DNA from: Nodosilinea sp. FACHB-141
Lineage (GTDB): Bacteria; Cyanobacteriota; Cyanobacteriia; Phormidesmidales; Phormidesmidaceae
Assembly (NCBI RefSeq): GCF_014696135.1
Contig: NZ_JACJPP010000004.1
Coordinates: forward strand, 124,001 to 188,000
Reading direction: 5' to 3'
Length of the DNA: 64,000 nt
Every line of letters starts with the position of its first letter. The stretch's first letter is position 1. A program made the position numbers and the translations under genes. Of this stretch, positions 24,884 to 33,646 are shown one piece after another. Below the pieces are notes generated by a model. The model was not told the DNA's origin and made no database searches. It saw nothing but the letters and a program-made list of their open reading frames with translations.

Positions 24884-26689
24884 ATGACAGAGGTTCCCGT
24901 CTCTCAGATTCGCAATTTCTCGATTATTGCCCACATTGACCACGGCAAATCGACCCTGGCCGACCGGTTGCTCCAGCGCACTGGCACCGTCAGCGATCGC
25001 GAAATGAAGGCCCAGTTCCTCGACAATATGGATCTCGAGCGGGAGCGGGGCATTACCATCAAGCTCCAGGCCGCCCGCATGAACTACAAGGCCAAGGACG
25101 GCAAAGACTACGTTCTCAACTTGATCGACACGCCCGGGCACGTCGATTTTTCCTACGAGGTGTCCCGCTCTCTCATCGCCTGTGAAGGGGCACTGCTGGT
25201 GGTCGATGCCTCCCAGGGGGTCGAGGCCCAAACCCTGGCCAACGTCTATCTAGCCCTAGAGAACAACCTCGAAATCATCCCCGTTCTCAACAAAATTGAC
25301 CTGCCCGGTGCCGAACCCGAGCGCATCCGGCAAGAAATTGAGGACATCATCGGCCTCGATTGTAGCGGTGCCATTCTTGCCTCAGCCAAAGAGGGGGTCG
25401 GCATTGACGAAATTCTAGAATCGATCGTTTACCTGGTGCCGCCCCCGGCTGACACCGTCGATCAGCCTCTGCGGGCGCTGATCTTTGACAGCTACTACGA
25501 CACCTACCGGGGCGTGATCGTCTACTTCCGCGTCATGGATGGCAGCATTCGTCGCAAAGACAAAGTGCGGCTGATGGCCTCAGGCAAAGAGTACGAAATT
25601 GACGAACTGGGCGTGCTTGCCCCCACCCAGATTCAAGTGGACGAGCTCCATGCGGGAGAAGTGGGTTACTTTGCCGCCTCGATTAAGGCCGTAGAAGATG
25701 CCCGCGTGGGCGACACCATTACCCTGGTACAAAACCCCGCTACGGAAGCCTTGCCTGGCTACGCCGAGGCCAAGCCGATGGTGTTTTGTGGTCTCTTCCC
25801 CACCGTCTCAGACCAGTTTGAGGAATTGCGCGAGGCCCTCGAAAAGCTCCGCCTCAGTGACGCCGCCCTTCAGTATGAGCCAGAAACCTCAAGCGCCATG
25901 GGTTTTGGCTTTCGCTGCGGCTTTTTGGGCCTGCTCCACATGGAAATTGTGCAGGAGCGCCTAGAGCGCGAGTACAACCTGGATTTAATCACCACCGCAC
26001 CCTCGGTAATCTATCGGGTCACCACCCTTAAGGGTGAGGTGCTCGAAATTGACAACCCTAGCACCCTGCCCGACCCACAAGCCCGCGAAAAAATTGAAGA
26101 GCCCTACGTGCAGCTCGACATGATCACCCCCGAAGAATATGTGGGGGCTCTGATGGAGTTATGCCAGAACCGTCGGGGCGAATTTAAAGACATGAGGTAC
26201 CTGGCCCAGGGCCGTACCACCTTGATCTACGAGGTGCCCCTGGCAGAGGTCGTGACCGACTTTTTCGACCAGATGAAGTCTCGCAGCAAGGGCTACGCCA
26301 GCATGGAGTACCACCTGATCGGTTACCGAGAAAACCACCTGTCGCGGCTCGACGTGTTGATCAATGGCGACCCGGTCGATTCCCTAGCGTCCATCGTCCA
26401 CCGCGACAAGGCCTACTACGTGGGCAAAGCCCTAGTCGAAAAGCTCAAGGAGCTAATCCCACGCCACCAGTTCAAGATTCCGATTCAAGCGGCGATCGGC
26501 AGTCGGGTGGTGGCCAGTGAGAGCATTCCAGCCCTGCGCAAAGACGTACTGGCCAAATGCTACGGCGGCGACATCTCCCGCAAGAAAAAGCTGCTGCAAA
26601 AGCAGGCCAAGGGTAAGAAGCGTCTAAAGGCGATCGGTACAGTAGACGTGCCCCAAGAAGCCTTCATGGCGGTGCTGAAGCTGTCGTAA
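24884..26689 (+). CDS. lepA: Elongation factor 4 (back-translocating GTPase LepA)
   Basis: LepA is a ribosome-bound GTPase related to EF-G that can reverse translocation and affects translation under stress. The 601-residue protein has the G1 motif AHIDHGKST, the G2 region [12 protein letters not shown]3 DTPGHVDF and G4 NKIDLPGA. The EF-G-like domains II, III and V follow. The LepA-specific C-terminal domain ends with a basic stretch [14 protein letters not shown] and [13 protein letters not shown]. Length matches the family. The ATG at 24884 lies about 20 bases before the conserved [14 protein letters not shown]. An extensive gene-free region follows. Confidence 0.97.
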   Translation: MTEVPVSQIRNFSIIAHIDHGKSTLADRLLQRTGTVSDREMKAQFLDNMDLERERGITIKLQAARMNYKAKDGKDYVLNLIDTPGHVDFSYEVSRSLIACEGALLVVDASQGVEAQTLANVYLALENNLEIIPVLNKIDLPGAEPERIRQEIEDIIGLDCSGAILASAKEGVGIDEILESIVYLVPPPADTVDQPLRALIFDSYYDTYRGVIVYFRVMDGSIRRKDKVRLMASGKEYEIDELGVLAPTQIQVDELHAGEVGYFAASIKAVEDARVGDTITLVQNPATEALPGYAEAKPMVFCGLFPTVSDQFEELREALEKLRLSDAALQYEPETSSAMGFGFRCGFLGLLHMEIVQERLEREYNLDLITTAPSVIYRVTTLKGEVLEIDNPSTLPDPQAREKIEEPYVQLDMITPEEYVGALMELCQNRRGEFKDMRYLAQGRTTLIYEVPLAEVVTDFFDQMKSRSKGYASMEYHLIGYRENHLSRLDVLINGDPVDSLASIVHRDKAYYVGKALVEKLKELIPRHQFKIPIQAAIGSRVVASESIPALRKDVLAKCYGGDISRKKKLLQKQAKGKKRLKAIGTVDVPQEAFMAVLKLS

Positions 26690-26762
26690 TCGAGAGAGTG
26701 CAAGGGTTAGCTAGATCTAGAGTAACTGCAAGTGTGTTTGGCCTTAGCGATGGTAGCTTAGA

Positions 26763-26800
26763 GCCTTTTGCTTTTAGGCCTAAGTCTAAAAGCAAAAGGC
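26763..26800. repeat. 15-bp perfect inverted repeat downstream of lepA
   Basis: The arms at 26763-26777 and 26786-26800 are perfectly complementary over 15 bases around an 8-base loop. The hairpin lies about 75 bases after the lepA stop. No T tract follows, so it could be an RNA-stabilising or factor-dependent termination hairpin rather than a classical terminator. Confidence 0.7.
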
Positions 26801-26886
26801 CTTCGAAGGAGCCTGGATTTGCGGCCTTAACGCGGCTTGCGGCGTCGCTGGATATAGGCATGGATCAAAAATACAACGTCTCTCGT

Positions 26887-26910
26887 AAGGGCAAACGGCT
26901 GTTTGCCCTT
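26887..26910. repeat. 10-bp perfect hairpin with GGCT loop
   Basis: AAGGGCAAAC (26887-26896) and GTTTGCCCTT (26901-26910) form a tight stem with a four-base loop. No T tract follows on the plus strand. Confidence 0.65.
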
Positions 26911-26945
26911 GCACAAGTTCCATGCTTCAATCCAGCAACACCTAG

Positions 26946-26959
26946 CTTCCTATAGGAAG
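26946..26959. repeat. 14-bp perfect palindrome
   Basis: CTTCCTATAGGAAG at 26946-26959 is its own reverse complement. It could be a protein-binding site, but no partner is known. Confidence 0.5.
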
Positions 26960-27589
26960 GTGAGTGTTAATCCAATAAATCTTCTGTTGGTAGGAGGTTG
27001 GGAAGATCCTAATGCTGCCAAGGCCAGCGGAGAACCCCGAATTTTCATACAATCTCTGCAATGCTGCTTTTGATGTGTTTGAACGCTGTTTTAGCCACAC
27101 GTATCAAAACTAAAACCAAACATTTACAGTTGAAGCAGCCGAACCGCTCTGCTATGTCTAATTAAAAACCAGGGACGCTTGCAAGCTGCCGGGTGTTCGC
27201 GAGTATCCCCAGCTGAGGAACCCAGCATCGGTAGGCTTTGTTTAAATCCGCTAGTTAACGCTCCAATCACCTACAAAGTCCAAACTTTTCCTTTGTGATT
27301 GATTCTTTAGGAATACCTACCATCACGCGGCAGGCTCAAAACCTATGACTCAGGTTAGGTAGACGATGAAGATCTATCTATTTAAAGTCTAAAAATAAGT
27401 TATTCAAGCTTTTTTGCCCCATAAACCATGGCATGGGACGACTTATACAGGTTTTCTCTAATGCCTTTTTGACGTTGACTAATAGGCATATTTTCTATAG
27501 ACCGATAGAGAGATTAGTCGTTCAACGTTTCCAAGCGGAATATAGACGTAATTCCATGGTTCTATAGCACCTTTGTAATCCAATAAAGT

Positions 27590-27634
27590 TTCAGGATAGG
27601 CATCTTACCTTAGAGGTAAGATGCCTATCCTGAA
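27590..27634. repeat. 21-bp near-continuous palindrome upstream of the hemerythrin gene
   Basis: The arms at 27590-27610 and 27614-27634 are perfectly complementary over 21 bases, separated by only three bases (TAG). The right arm ends about 105 bases before the hemerythrin-like start. No T run follows. Transcribed, it would form a very stable hairpin; as DNA it is a cruciform-prone palindrome. Confidence 0.8.
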
Positions 27635-27738
27635 GCCAAGAGTTGTTTAGACTGCTGTAGATTCGGCTGGGGCACCTAGGTTTTTCTAAACCTGGTAATT
27701 AAGCTTGAATTAAGTTGTTTTGCAGAGGAAAATTAATC

Positions 27739-28785
27739 ATGGTTACAACGCTAGACGATACAAAGCGCCAGTTAATTGGTGAGAAGTTGGCAGATTTAAA
27801 AGCTTTTCAAAATTTGATAATCTCGAATGATCAAAAGCTCATGGAGGCCTGCCCCTACCAAGATATTCGCGAACGTCTCCAGAACTTTCTGGAGGACGAC
27901 CAGAAAAACCTTGGCATTATTGAAACTGTAATTGTTCAATATGGTGTTCCAGCCGATCCTAGCACTGCAACTGAAAAATTCATTTCACAGTCTGAGCAGA
28001 TGATGTCTGGCGATGAGTTTACATTTTATCAAAAACTCATACACCATGAATTGATGAAGCATAGTCAAGCGATGAGCGGCATCGTAATTCATAAGGCAGC
28101 CCAGAAGGTAGGAGCAGACATCGAAATAGCCATTGGGCCTTTGAATACGGTCAATTTTGAAGGGCGTGCCCATCAAGAACAGCTTAAGGGGATGCTCGAA
28201 CAGGTGGGTGTTCGTGAGATGACTGGTCAAGACGCCGATCAAGGAATTTGGGCACGGGTGCAAGACTCGATCGCCGCATTATCCGGAGTATTTGGTAGTG
28301 TGGTGACCCAAAATACCGACAAGCAGGATATGAATATTCAGACCCTGATTCGGCTGGACCATAGCAAGGCAAACACTATCTTTACCGAAATCGGCGGTAC
28401 TCAAGATCCTCAAAAGCTCCAAGAGTATTTTGGGCAGCTCTATAAAGATTTGCTGGCCCACGCTGAGGCGGAAGAAGAAGTTGTTTATCCGAATGTACGC
28501 TCATTCTACGGCAACGAGAATGTTCAAGAGCTGTACGATGAGCAAGCTGAAATGAAGCGCATGCTAGATGAGATCAAAGCCATTGACCCTGCTTTGACTG
28601 ATGAGTTCAAATCAAAGGTTAAACAGTTAATGGATGCCGTTGGCGATCATATGCGCCAGGAGGAATCTACGATGTTTGCCGCTATTGATAAGAATTGCAG
28701 CACTAGTCAAAAGGAACAAATGGCAACTGACTTTAAAGCTGCCAAGGGTAAGCTACAGCGGGAAATGGCATCTGCTATTAGCTAA
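27739..28785 (+). CDS. Hemerythrin-like HHE-domain protein
   Basis: A 348-residue two-part protein. The C-terminal part is a hemerythrin HHE domain: LDHSKANTIF, LLAHAEAEEEVVYPNV and DHMRQEESTMF supply His and Glu ligands for a di-iron site. The helix-3 position reads YDEQAEMK, with Gln where a His is usual, so metal binding may be modified. The N-terminal part is a separate helical bundle with HHELMKHSQA and EDDQKNLGIIETVIVQYG, resembling ferritin-like DUF892-type bundles. An oxygen-, iron- or NO-related function is inferred from the family. ATG 27739 has AGAGGAAA upstream. Codon use is AT-richer than neighbouring genes, and strong hairpins flank the gene on both sides, which suggests transfer. 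Confidence 0.85.
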   Translation: MVTTLDDTKRQLIGEKLADLKAFQNLIISNDQKLMEACPYQDIRERLQNFLEDDQKNLGIIETVIVQYGVPADPSTATEKFISQSEQMMSGDEFTFYQKLIHHELMKHSQAMSGIVIHKAAQKVGADIEIAIGPLNTVNFEGRAHQEQLKGMLEQVGVREMTGQDADQGIWARVQDSIAALSGVFGSVVTQNTDKQDMNIQTLIRLDHSKANTIFTEIGGTQDPQKLQEYFGQLYKDLLAHAEAEEEVVYPNVRSFYGNENVQELYDEQAEMKRMLDEIKAIDPALTDEFKSKVKQLMDAVGDHMRQEESTMFAAIDKNCSTSQKEQMATDFKAAKGKLQREMASAIS

Positions 28786-29118
28786 TAGCGCTTTGTCTCG
28801 CTATAGCATCGCTACTCGGTACAGCCAACTTGCATAAACTTGTTTTACCTTATGGGAAGCAAGCTATAACCTTGAACCCCCTCTCTCAAAACGAGAGAGG
28901 GGGTTCAAGGTTACTTCTAGGATGATTAATCTGAGAGTGTAAATAAGCCTATTGTTGATGGGTTGATCTGACGCAACTTTAATCATCTCTTTGCCCGTGG
29001 TAGAAGCCTCTACGAGGGCTTGAACTCCTTGGTAATCTGTTCTGCTGGTAGGGCATGCTAAGGCCGTAATCAATATCCTAATTAGGAATGCTGGGCCTAC
29101 TGGCCTGGGGAGGCGGCC
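28786..29118. other. 333-base gene-free region with one strong hairpin
   Basis: Only the 21-bp hairpin at 28867-28913 and the ribosome binding site of the following glycosyltransferase (GGGGAGG, 29107-29113) can be picked out. Nothing coding is visible. Confidence 0.5.
28867..28913. terminator. 21-bp perfect hairpin downstream of the hemerythrin gene
   Basis: The arms at 28867-28887 and 28893-28913 pair perfectly over 21 bases around a 5-base loop (AAAAC), 81 bases after the hemerythrin stop. The sequence after it (CTTCTAG) has only a weak T content, so it is a terminator or 3'-end-stabilising hairpin candidate. Arm length equals that of the palindrome at 27590, but the two sequences are unrelated. 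Confidence 0.6.
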
Positions 29119-30060
29119 ATGAAATTTAGCTTGGTGATTACTACCTACAATCGGCTGGAGCTGCTGAAGCGGGCGATCGCCTGCGGTCTCAACCAAACCG
29201 TGCCTTGCGAAGTCGTGGTCGCTGACGATGCCTCTACCGACGGCACTGAGGAGTATATGCGCAGTCTGGGTAGCCAGGTTGTCTATCACCGCAATGCCCA
29301 AAACCTTAACCATGCCGCTACGGTCAACAATGGCGTGGCCGCCGCCAGCGGCGAGTGGGTTAAGTTTTTGGATGATGACGACTATCTAGCACCAGACTGC
29401 ATTGAGAAGATGGCAGCGGCGATCGCCCAGCATCCTCAAGCCGTGCTCTGCTCCTGCCAGGCAATTCAGGTTGACGAGTATGGTGCTGAGATTCGCCGCA
29501 CCCCGGCTACCGGACCCGGCCAGGTGTTCTACATTCCTCAAAGCGCCATCCACTACGGCATGTTGATGGATCAGGTGCCCTTTGGCACCCCAGCCCAGGT
29601 AGCGGCCCGCCGCGATGCCTTTTTGCGGGCGGGCGGCTGGGATACCACCATGACCACCAACTACGATGACATCGACGCCTGGGTAAAACTGGCTGACTTT
29701 GGCGATGCGCTGTTTATCAACGAATGCCTGGCATACCGCACGATCTGGGCCGGGGGCTACGAGCAAAAAATGTCGCTCAGCCGTCGCATGGCGCTGAATT
29801 TGACTATTAAAGAACGAATCTATGGGCGGGTGAATGAAGGGTACCGCGATCGCATTCCTACCCTTGCCGCCATTGGTCAATACCTGCACCTGCACTGGGG
29901 CCTAGTTGCCCTGCGCCAGCGCCAGGTCGCAGCTGGGCTATCTCTATTGGCCCCCGGTGCTCTGTCGCCCGAGGCATGGCAACTGCTGGCTCAAGCTCGG
30001 AAGCTGCGATCGCAGCCAGGAGCGAATAGCTTAGTCCCCCGCACCGTCCTGGTTCCTTAG
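29119..30060 (+). CDS. Glycosyltransferase family 2
   Basis: A 313-residue GT-A fold enzyme that transfers a sugar from a nucleotide donor. The N-terminal KFSLVITTYNRLELLKRAI and VVVADDASTDGTEEY are the nucleotide-binding part. The metal-binding DxD-type segment is KFLDDDDYLAPDC. The acceptor region has NYDDIDAWVKLADFG, with the typical catalytic acidic residue. There is no membrane helix, so it is soluble or peripheral. Donor and acceptor are unknown; cell-surface polysaccharide or glycan work is a family-based guess. ATG 29119 is preceded by a clear GGGGAGG. Confidence 0.9.
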   Translation: MKFSLVITTYNRLELLKRAIACGLNQTVPCEVVVADDASTDGTEEYMRSLGSQVVYHRNAQNLNHAATVNNGVAAASGEWVKFLDDDDYLAPDCIEKMAAAIAQHPQAVLCSCQAIQVDEYGAEIRRTPATGPGQVFYIPQSAIHYGMLMDQVPFGTPAQVAARRDAFLRAGGWDTTMTTNYDDIDAWVKLADFGDALFINECLAYRTIWAGGYEQKMSLSRRMALNLTIKERIYGRVNEGYRDRIPTLAAIGQYLHLHWGLVALRQRQVAAGLSLLAPGALSPEAWQLLAQARKLRSQPGANSLVPRTVLVP

Positions 30061-30102
30061 GGCGTTAGGTATGATGGAAACACCGACTCACTGGATCAGG
30101 TG

Positions 30103-30435
30103 ATGCAGGCCAGCGAAACACCCGAAGGATTTTAGCCGCAGATCTTGTCAGAGCTGCGGCAAATCAACCAGCGGCTCGACCGAGTAGAGACTGATATCAG
30201 CAACGTGAAGACCGATATCAGCAATGTCAAGACTGACATCGGCAGAGTAGAAACTGATGTCGAAAAGCTTAACTTCAAATTTGACACCTACCAAAACGCC
30301 TTTGACCAAGTCACGCGGCTGGCGACAACCATTGTGATCGCAGCAGCATCGGTGGTAATTTTGTCCCCCGTTTTGCAAGCTATTACCCCAGCTATTAGTG
30401 CTCTAGTGACTGGTATAGCTCCTGGCAATAGCTAG
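30103..30435 (+). pseudogene. Coiled-coil/membrane protein gene with in-frame amber codon
   Basis: From ATG 30103 the frame reads MQASETPEGF, then a TAG at 30133-30135, then continues PQILSELRQINQRLDRVETD without any further stop. The downstream 96 codons (from TTG 30145) encode heptad-like repeats with IS/VKT units (DISNVKTDISNVKTDIG), then a C-terminal membrane helix (TTIVIAAASVVILSPVLQAI). The layout, a short N-terminus plus coiled coil plus anchor, suggests one gene of about 110 codons with a single nonsense substitution, for example from CAG. Alternatives are a TTG start at 30145 or amber readthrough. The protein family is unknown to me. Confidence 0.55.
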
Positions 30436-30460
30436 GACGCAACCTGCAATGTTTGGGTAT

Positions 30461-33400
30461 CTATAGGGCCGGACTAATGGATACCGCCAGACTGACAATT
30501 TGCCAGGGATCTACCCCATGCCATCCCTTCGCTTCGTAGGGTTCTTCTAGCAAATTTACTCGCCCCGTCACCTCCACTGGGATAGAGCCCTGGAGCTTCA
30601 GAGATGTTTCTAAGCCGTTACTTTCATAGCCGCGCAGAATATATTGATCTGCCGCTTCCTCTGCCTGTTTGAAGGCTGACAGCACAAACCCAGTGTCTCC
30701 TAAATTAAGGAAGCTGGCGGAGGATTGAGCGCCTGTAGACATGGCCGAGGATAGCAACACCCAGGGTCGAATAGGCAGGTTGAAGTTGTAGGCGGCCTGT
30801 ACGGTCTTGGCCTGCTGCCAGCCATGGGCGTGGGGATAAATGGCGTAGCTGAAGGTTTGGAGGCCGCGATCGCACCCCGGATCTGGCCAGACAGGAGCCT
30901 TGAGCAGCGTCAGCCGCAGTTGGTTGGGTTTGGCATCAAACCCGTGCTTGTAGTCGGTGAGAATGCTGACGCCGCGATCGCCATCGCTGAGGTCGGCCCA
31001 GCGCAGGGCGGGCACTTCCCACTTGGCCTGGTCTTGGGGAGTGGTGGGAGTGGTTGAGCGGGCGATCGCCCCGAAGGGAATTTCATAGGTCGCCTCAGCT
31101 GCCGACACCGTCAGCGGAAACGCTGCCTTCAGCACCACTTGGGTTTCGTGCCAATCCACCTTGGTATGAACAGCAAGCACGGGAGCATTTGCCTCTAAAC
31201 GGTAGTCTTGAGCGATAGTGGACTGATTGAAGCCATGCACTACCCGGAGGGTCTGCCGCGCTGGGCCATACTCAATCCAGCTAATACTCTTAAGTACAAA
31301 GGCATCTAGGGGATGATCTTGGTAATCAGGGGCAATATTCCACGCGTCCCAATATTGGCCCTCGTCTTTGAAAGCCTGGATCTGGTTTCCATAGCCCTGG
31401 AAGGTTTCGGTGCCCGTAGCTTTGTGAATCAGGCTGGCGATGCCGCCAATGGTAGGGTCAATGATGGCTTTCAGGTGGGCGTTCTCTAAAACCCACTCCG
31501 CAGGCGGTGAACTAGATGGGGCCGCCTCGGCAGGAATCAACCAAATCAGGCGGTAGCCCACAGAAGGAATAGCGGGAACGTAGACTAGCAGCGATGGAGA
31601 GTCAGCCTGTTCAAGCTGGGTGGGTAGCGTTTGGCCCTCCGCATCCTGCGCTTGCCAGAAAGCTTGAGGCAGGGAAGACAAAGAAACGTTCACCACCTCA
31701 CTGCGCTCCCAGTTCAACGGGTTAAACAGCACCACGGGCACAGCGTCAGGATGCAGAGGCGCGGGAAAGAGACACCGCTCGGCGAGAGCCTGAAGAGAGG
31801 TTTGCAAAATGCGATCGCCCATCTCCAGCGCCGCCTGCCATTCTGCATTCGCCTGCTCAAACACTTCGGGGATCGACGACCCCGGCAAAATATCGTGGAA
31901 CTGGTTAAAGAGAACGTGCTTCCAGGCAGCCTCTAGCTCCGCATGGGGATAGGGCTGAAGCTCATAGATCGCGGCGATGGAGGCAAATAGTTCGGCCTGA
32001 AACAGCATGTCTTCGCAGCGGCGGTTGTACTGTTTTTGGTCGCCGTGGGTGGTGTAGCAGCCTCGATGGAGTTCGAGGTAGAGTTCGTCGTTCCAGGTGG
32101 GAAGTGAGGGGGCAGGTGGATGGGTCGATGGGTCGATGGGTCGATGGGTGAGTTGGTCAAACAAGGGGGCAGCGTGGCCGAAGGTGAGGGTGGGTAAGAA
32201 GGGGGAGTTGGCCCAGCGCTGGGCCTTGAGCAGCATGTCGCGGGTGGGGCCACCGCCGTGATCACCGACGCCGGGAAGCCATAGGGCATCGACAAAACCC
32301 GTATTGACTTCCCATTGGCAGGCATATTGGGCCATGTCAACCGGGGTAATGTCGGTGCCGATGGGGGGCAGGGTAACGCCCGTAATCTCGGTGCCGTCTA
32401 ACCCCTGCCAGCTAAACAGGTCGTGCGGGAAGAGGTTGGTGTCGTTCCAGCGGAGTTTTTGGGTGGCGAAGTAGCGAATGCCGCCCTGGGTAAGCAGCTG
32501 GGGCAGTTGCCAGGAGAAGCCAAAGGTGTCGGGCAGCCAGGCTATCGCGCTCACCCCACCAAATTTCTCGACACAGTATCGCTGGCCATAGAGAATCTGT
32601 CGGGCGATCGCCTCTCCCCCCGGCAAGTTTAGATCAGGCTCAACCCACAGCCCCGCATCAATCGCCCAGCGCCCCGCTTTCACCTGCTGCTGAATAGTGG
32701 CAAATAACTCGGGGCGGTGCTGCTCTAACCAGGCAAATAGCGCTGGGGAGGAATGGCTAAAAGTGAGTTCGGGAAACTCTTGCTGCAACGCCAGCACCGA
32801 GCGAAACGTATTCTCGGCCGCTTCCCAAGTTTCGGGGACGGGCCAGAGCCAGGCTAGATCTAAATGCGCGTGGCCCAGGCAATGAAGGGTGCGCTGCTTA
32901 AGCCAGGGCGAAAACTGCTTCAAAGCATCCCGCACGCGCAGAAGTGAGGCGTGGAAGCGATCGCGATCGCCCACCCCATCCCAATCAATTCCCTCAAGAG
33001 CCTGAGTGAGAATGTCGAGCTTGTTGGGGTCAAACTGAGCCAGATAAGTAGCCAAGACCGCCAGTTCGTCGGCTACAAAGCCAGGTTCGGGGCAGTTTCC
33101 CTCCAAGGCTTCAAATACCAGTTCGGCCTGCACCAGCGCCCCCTCGTCGTGGCCCGGACTTAGCAGCTTCAGCGAAACATCTACCGATTCTCCCGGCACA
33201 ACCCTGTCCGTCAGCACAATCCGCGTCCAGCAGTCGAAGATATCTCCCGTCTGCACCGGCTCGCCATTGACGAAGATGTCCGCTTGGTCGGCCCACCAGC
33301 GCAGCGCCAGCCTCGCCGTCAGCCCCTGAAGAGGATAACCGTTGAGATCGGTAGGCCAAGTAAAGCGCTGGTGCAGCCCCAGGGAGACTTTGCCCTTAGG

Positions 33401-33601
33401 CCAGGCAATGTGATGGCGATCGTTTAGCCTTGCTAAAGGCCAGGTTTTCCAGGCATTGCTAGAGGAACGATCCAGACTCTCCACAGCCTCAGGACAGCGG
33501 TGCCAGGTACCCTGCACATCCAGTTGGCTCAGATGACGAAGGCGATCGAGGGTCGCTAAAATCTGCGGCGGGAGTACAGGAAGAACGATGGCAGGGGGCA
33601 T
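30461..33601 (-). CDS. Alpha-mannosidase, glycoside hydrolase family 38
   Basis: A 1046-residue glycosidase predicted to remove alpha-linked mannose. The zinc-binding HAHLDLAWLWPVPET lies near residue 240 and AGLWVEPDLNLPGGE follows. The catalytic nucleophile aspartate is in WLPDTFGFSWQLP. After a three-helix middle domain the C-terminal half consists of beta-sandwich domains (ending SLAVSISPAL). All are typical of GH38 in bacteria. A Pro/His/Asp-rich insertion (THRPIDPSTHPPAP) near the middle is encoded by an 8-base repeat (see 32116). ATG 33601 (MPPAIVLPVLPP) is chosen; a longer frame to 33679 would overlap the divergent gene. No signal peptide is seen, so it acts in the cytoplasm. Confidence 0.92.
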   Translation of the reverse strand: MPPAIVLPVLPPQILATLDRLRHLSQLDVQGTWHRCPEAVESLDRSSSNAWKTWPLARLNDRHHIAWPKGKVSLGLHQRFTWPTDLNGYPLQGLTARLALRWWADQADIFVNGEPVQTGDIFDCWTRIVLTDRVVPGESVDVSLKLLSPGHDEGALVQAELVFEALEGNCPEPGFVADELAVLATYLAQFDPNKLDILTQALEGIDWDGVGDRDRFHASLLRVRDALKQFSPWLKQRTLHCLGHAHLDLAWLWPVPETWEAAENTFRSVLALQQEFPELTFSHSSPALFAWLEQHRPELFATIQQQVKAGRWAIDAGLWVEPDLNLPGGEAIARQILYGQRYCVEKFGGVSAIAWLPDTFGFSWQLPQLLTQGGIRYFATQKLRWNDTNLFPHDLFSWQGLDGTEITGVTLPPIGTDITPVDMAQYACQWEVNTGFVDALWLPGVGDHGGGPTRDMLLKAQRWANSPFLPTLTFGHAAPLFDQLTHRPIDPSTHPPAPSLPTWNDELYLELHRGCYTTHGDQKQYNRRCEDMLFQAELFASIAAIYELQPYPHAELEAAWKHVLFNQFHDILPGSSIPEVFEQANAEWQAALEMGDRILQTSLQALAERCLFPAPLHPDAVPVVLFNPLNWERSEVVNVSLSSLPQAFWQAQDAEGQTLPTQLEQADSPSLLVYVPAIPSVGYRLIWLIPAEAAPSSSPPAEWVLENAHLKAIIDPTIGGIASLIHKATGTETFQGYGNQIQAFKDEGQYWDAWNIAPDYQDHPLDAFVLKSISWIEYGPARQTLRVVHGFNQSTIAQDYRLEANAPVLAVHTKVDWHETQVVLKAAFPLTVSAAEATYEIPFGAIARSTTPTTPQDQAKWEVPALRWADLSDGDRGVSILTDYKHGFDAKPNQLRLTLLKAPVWPDPGCDRGLQTFSYAIYPHAHGWQQAKTVQAAYNFNLPIRPWVLLSSAMSTGAQSSASFLNLGDTGFVLSAFKQAEEAADQYILRGYESNGLETSLKLQGSIPVEVTGRVNLLEEPYEAKGWHGVDPWQIVSLAVSISPAL
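32116..32149 (-). repeat. 8-base tandem repeat inside the mannosidase gene
   Basis: On the minus strand CCCATCGA occurs three times in a row followed by CCCATCCAC. Three 8-base units are 24 bases, so the frame is kept. They encode a Pro/His/Asp/Ser/Thr stretch. The final unit is the exact 9-mer also found in four intergenic places. Confidence 0.7.
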
Positions 33602-33646
33602 GGCTCCGGTATGATCAAAGGCAGTCTCCCCAGTGTAGGCAGAGTT

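Larger units (their letters stand above)
26690..27738. other. 1-kb gene-free region with several inverted repeats, lepA to hemerythrin
   Basis: No convincing gene is present. The sequence is visibly AT-richer than its surroundings. It contains four inverted repeats: 26763-26800, 26887-26910, 26946-26959 and 27590-27634, two of them very strong. Short open frames here lack family resemblance or ribosome binding sites. It may hold small RNA genes, a decayed gene or mobile element, or a long 5' leader for the hemerythrin-like gene. Confidence 0.5.
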
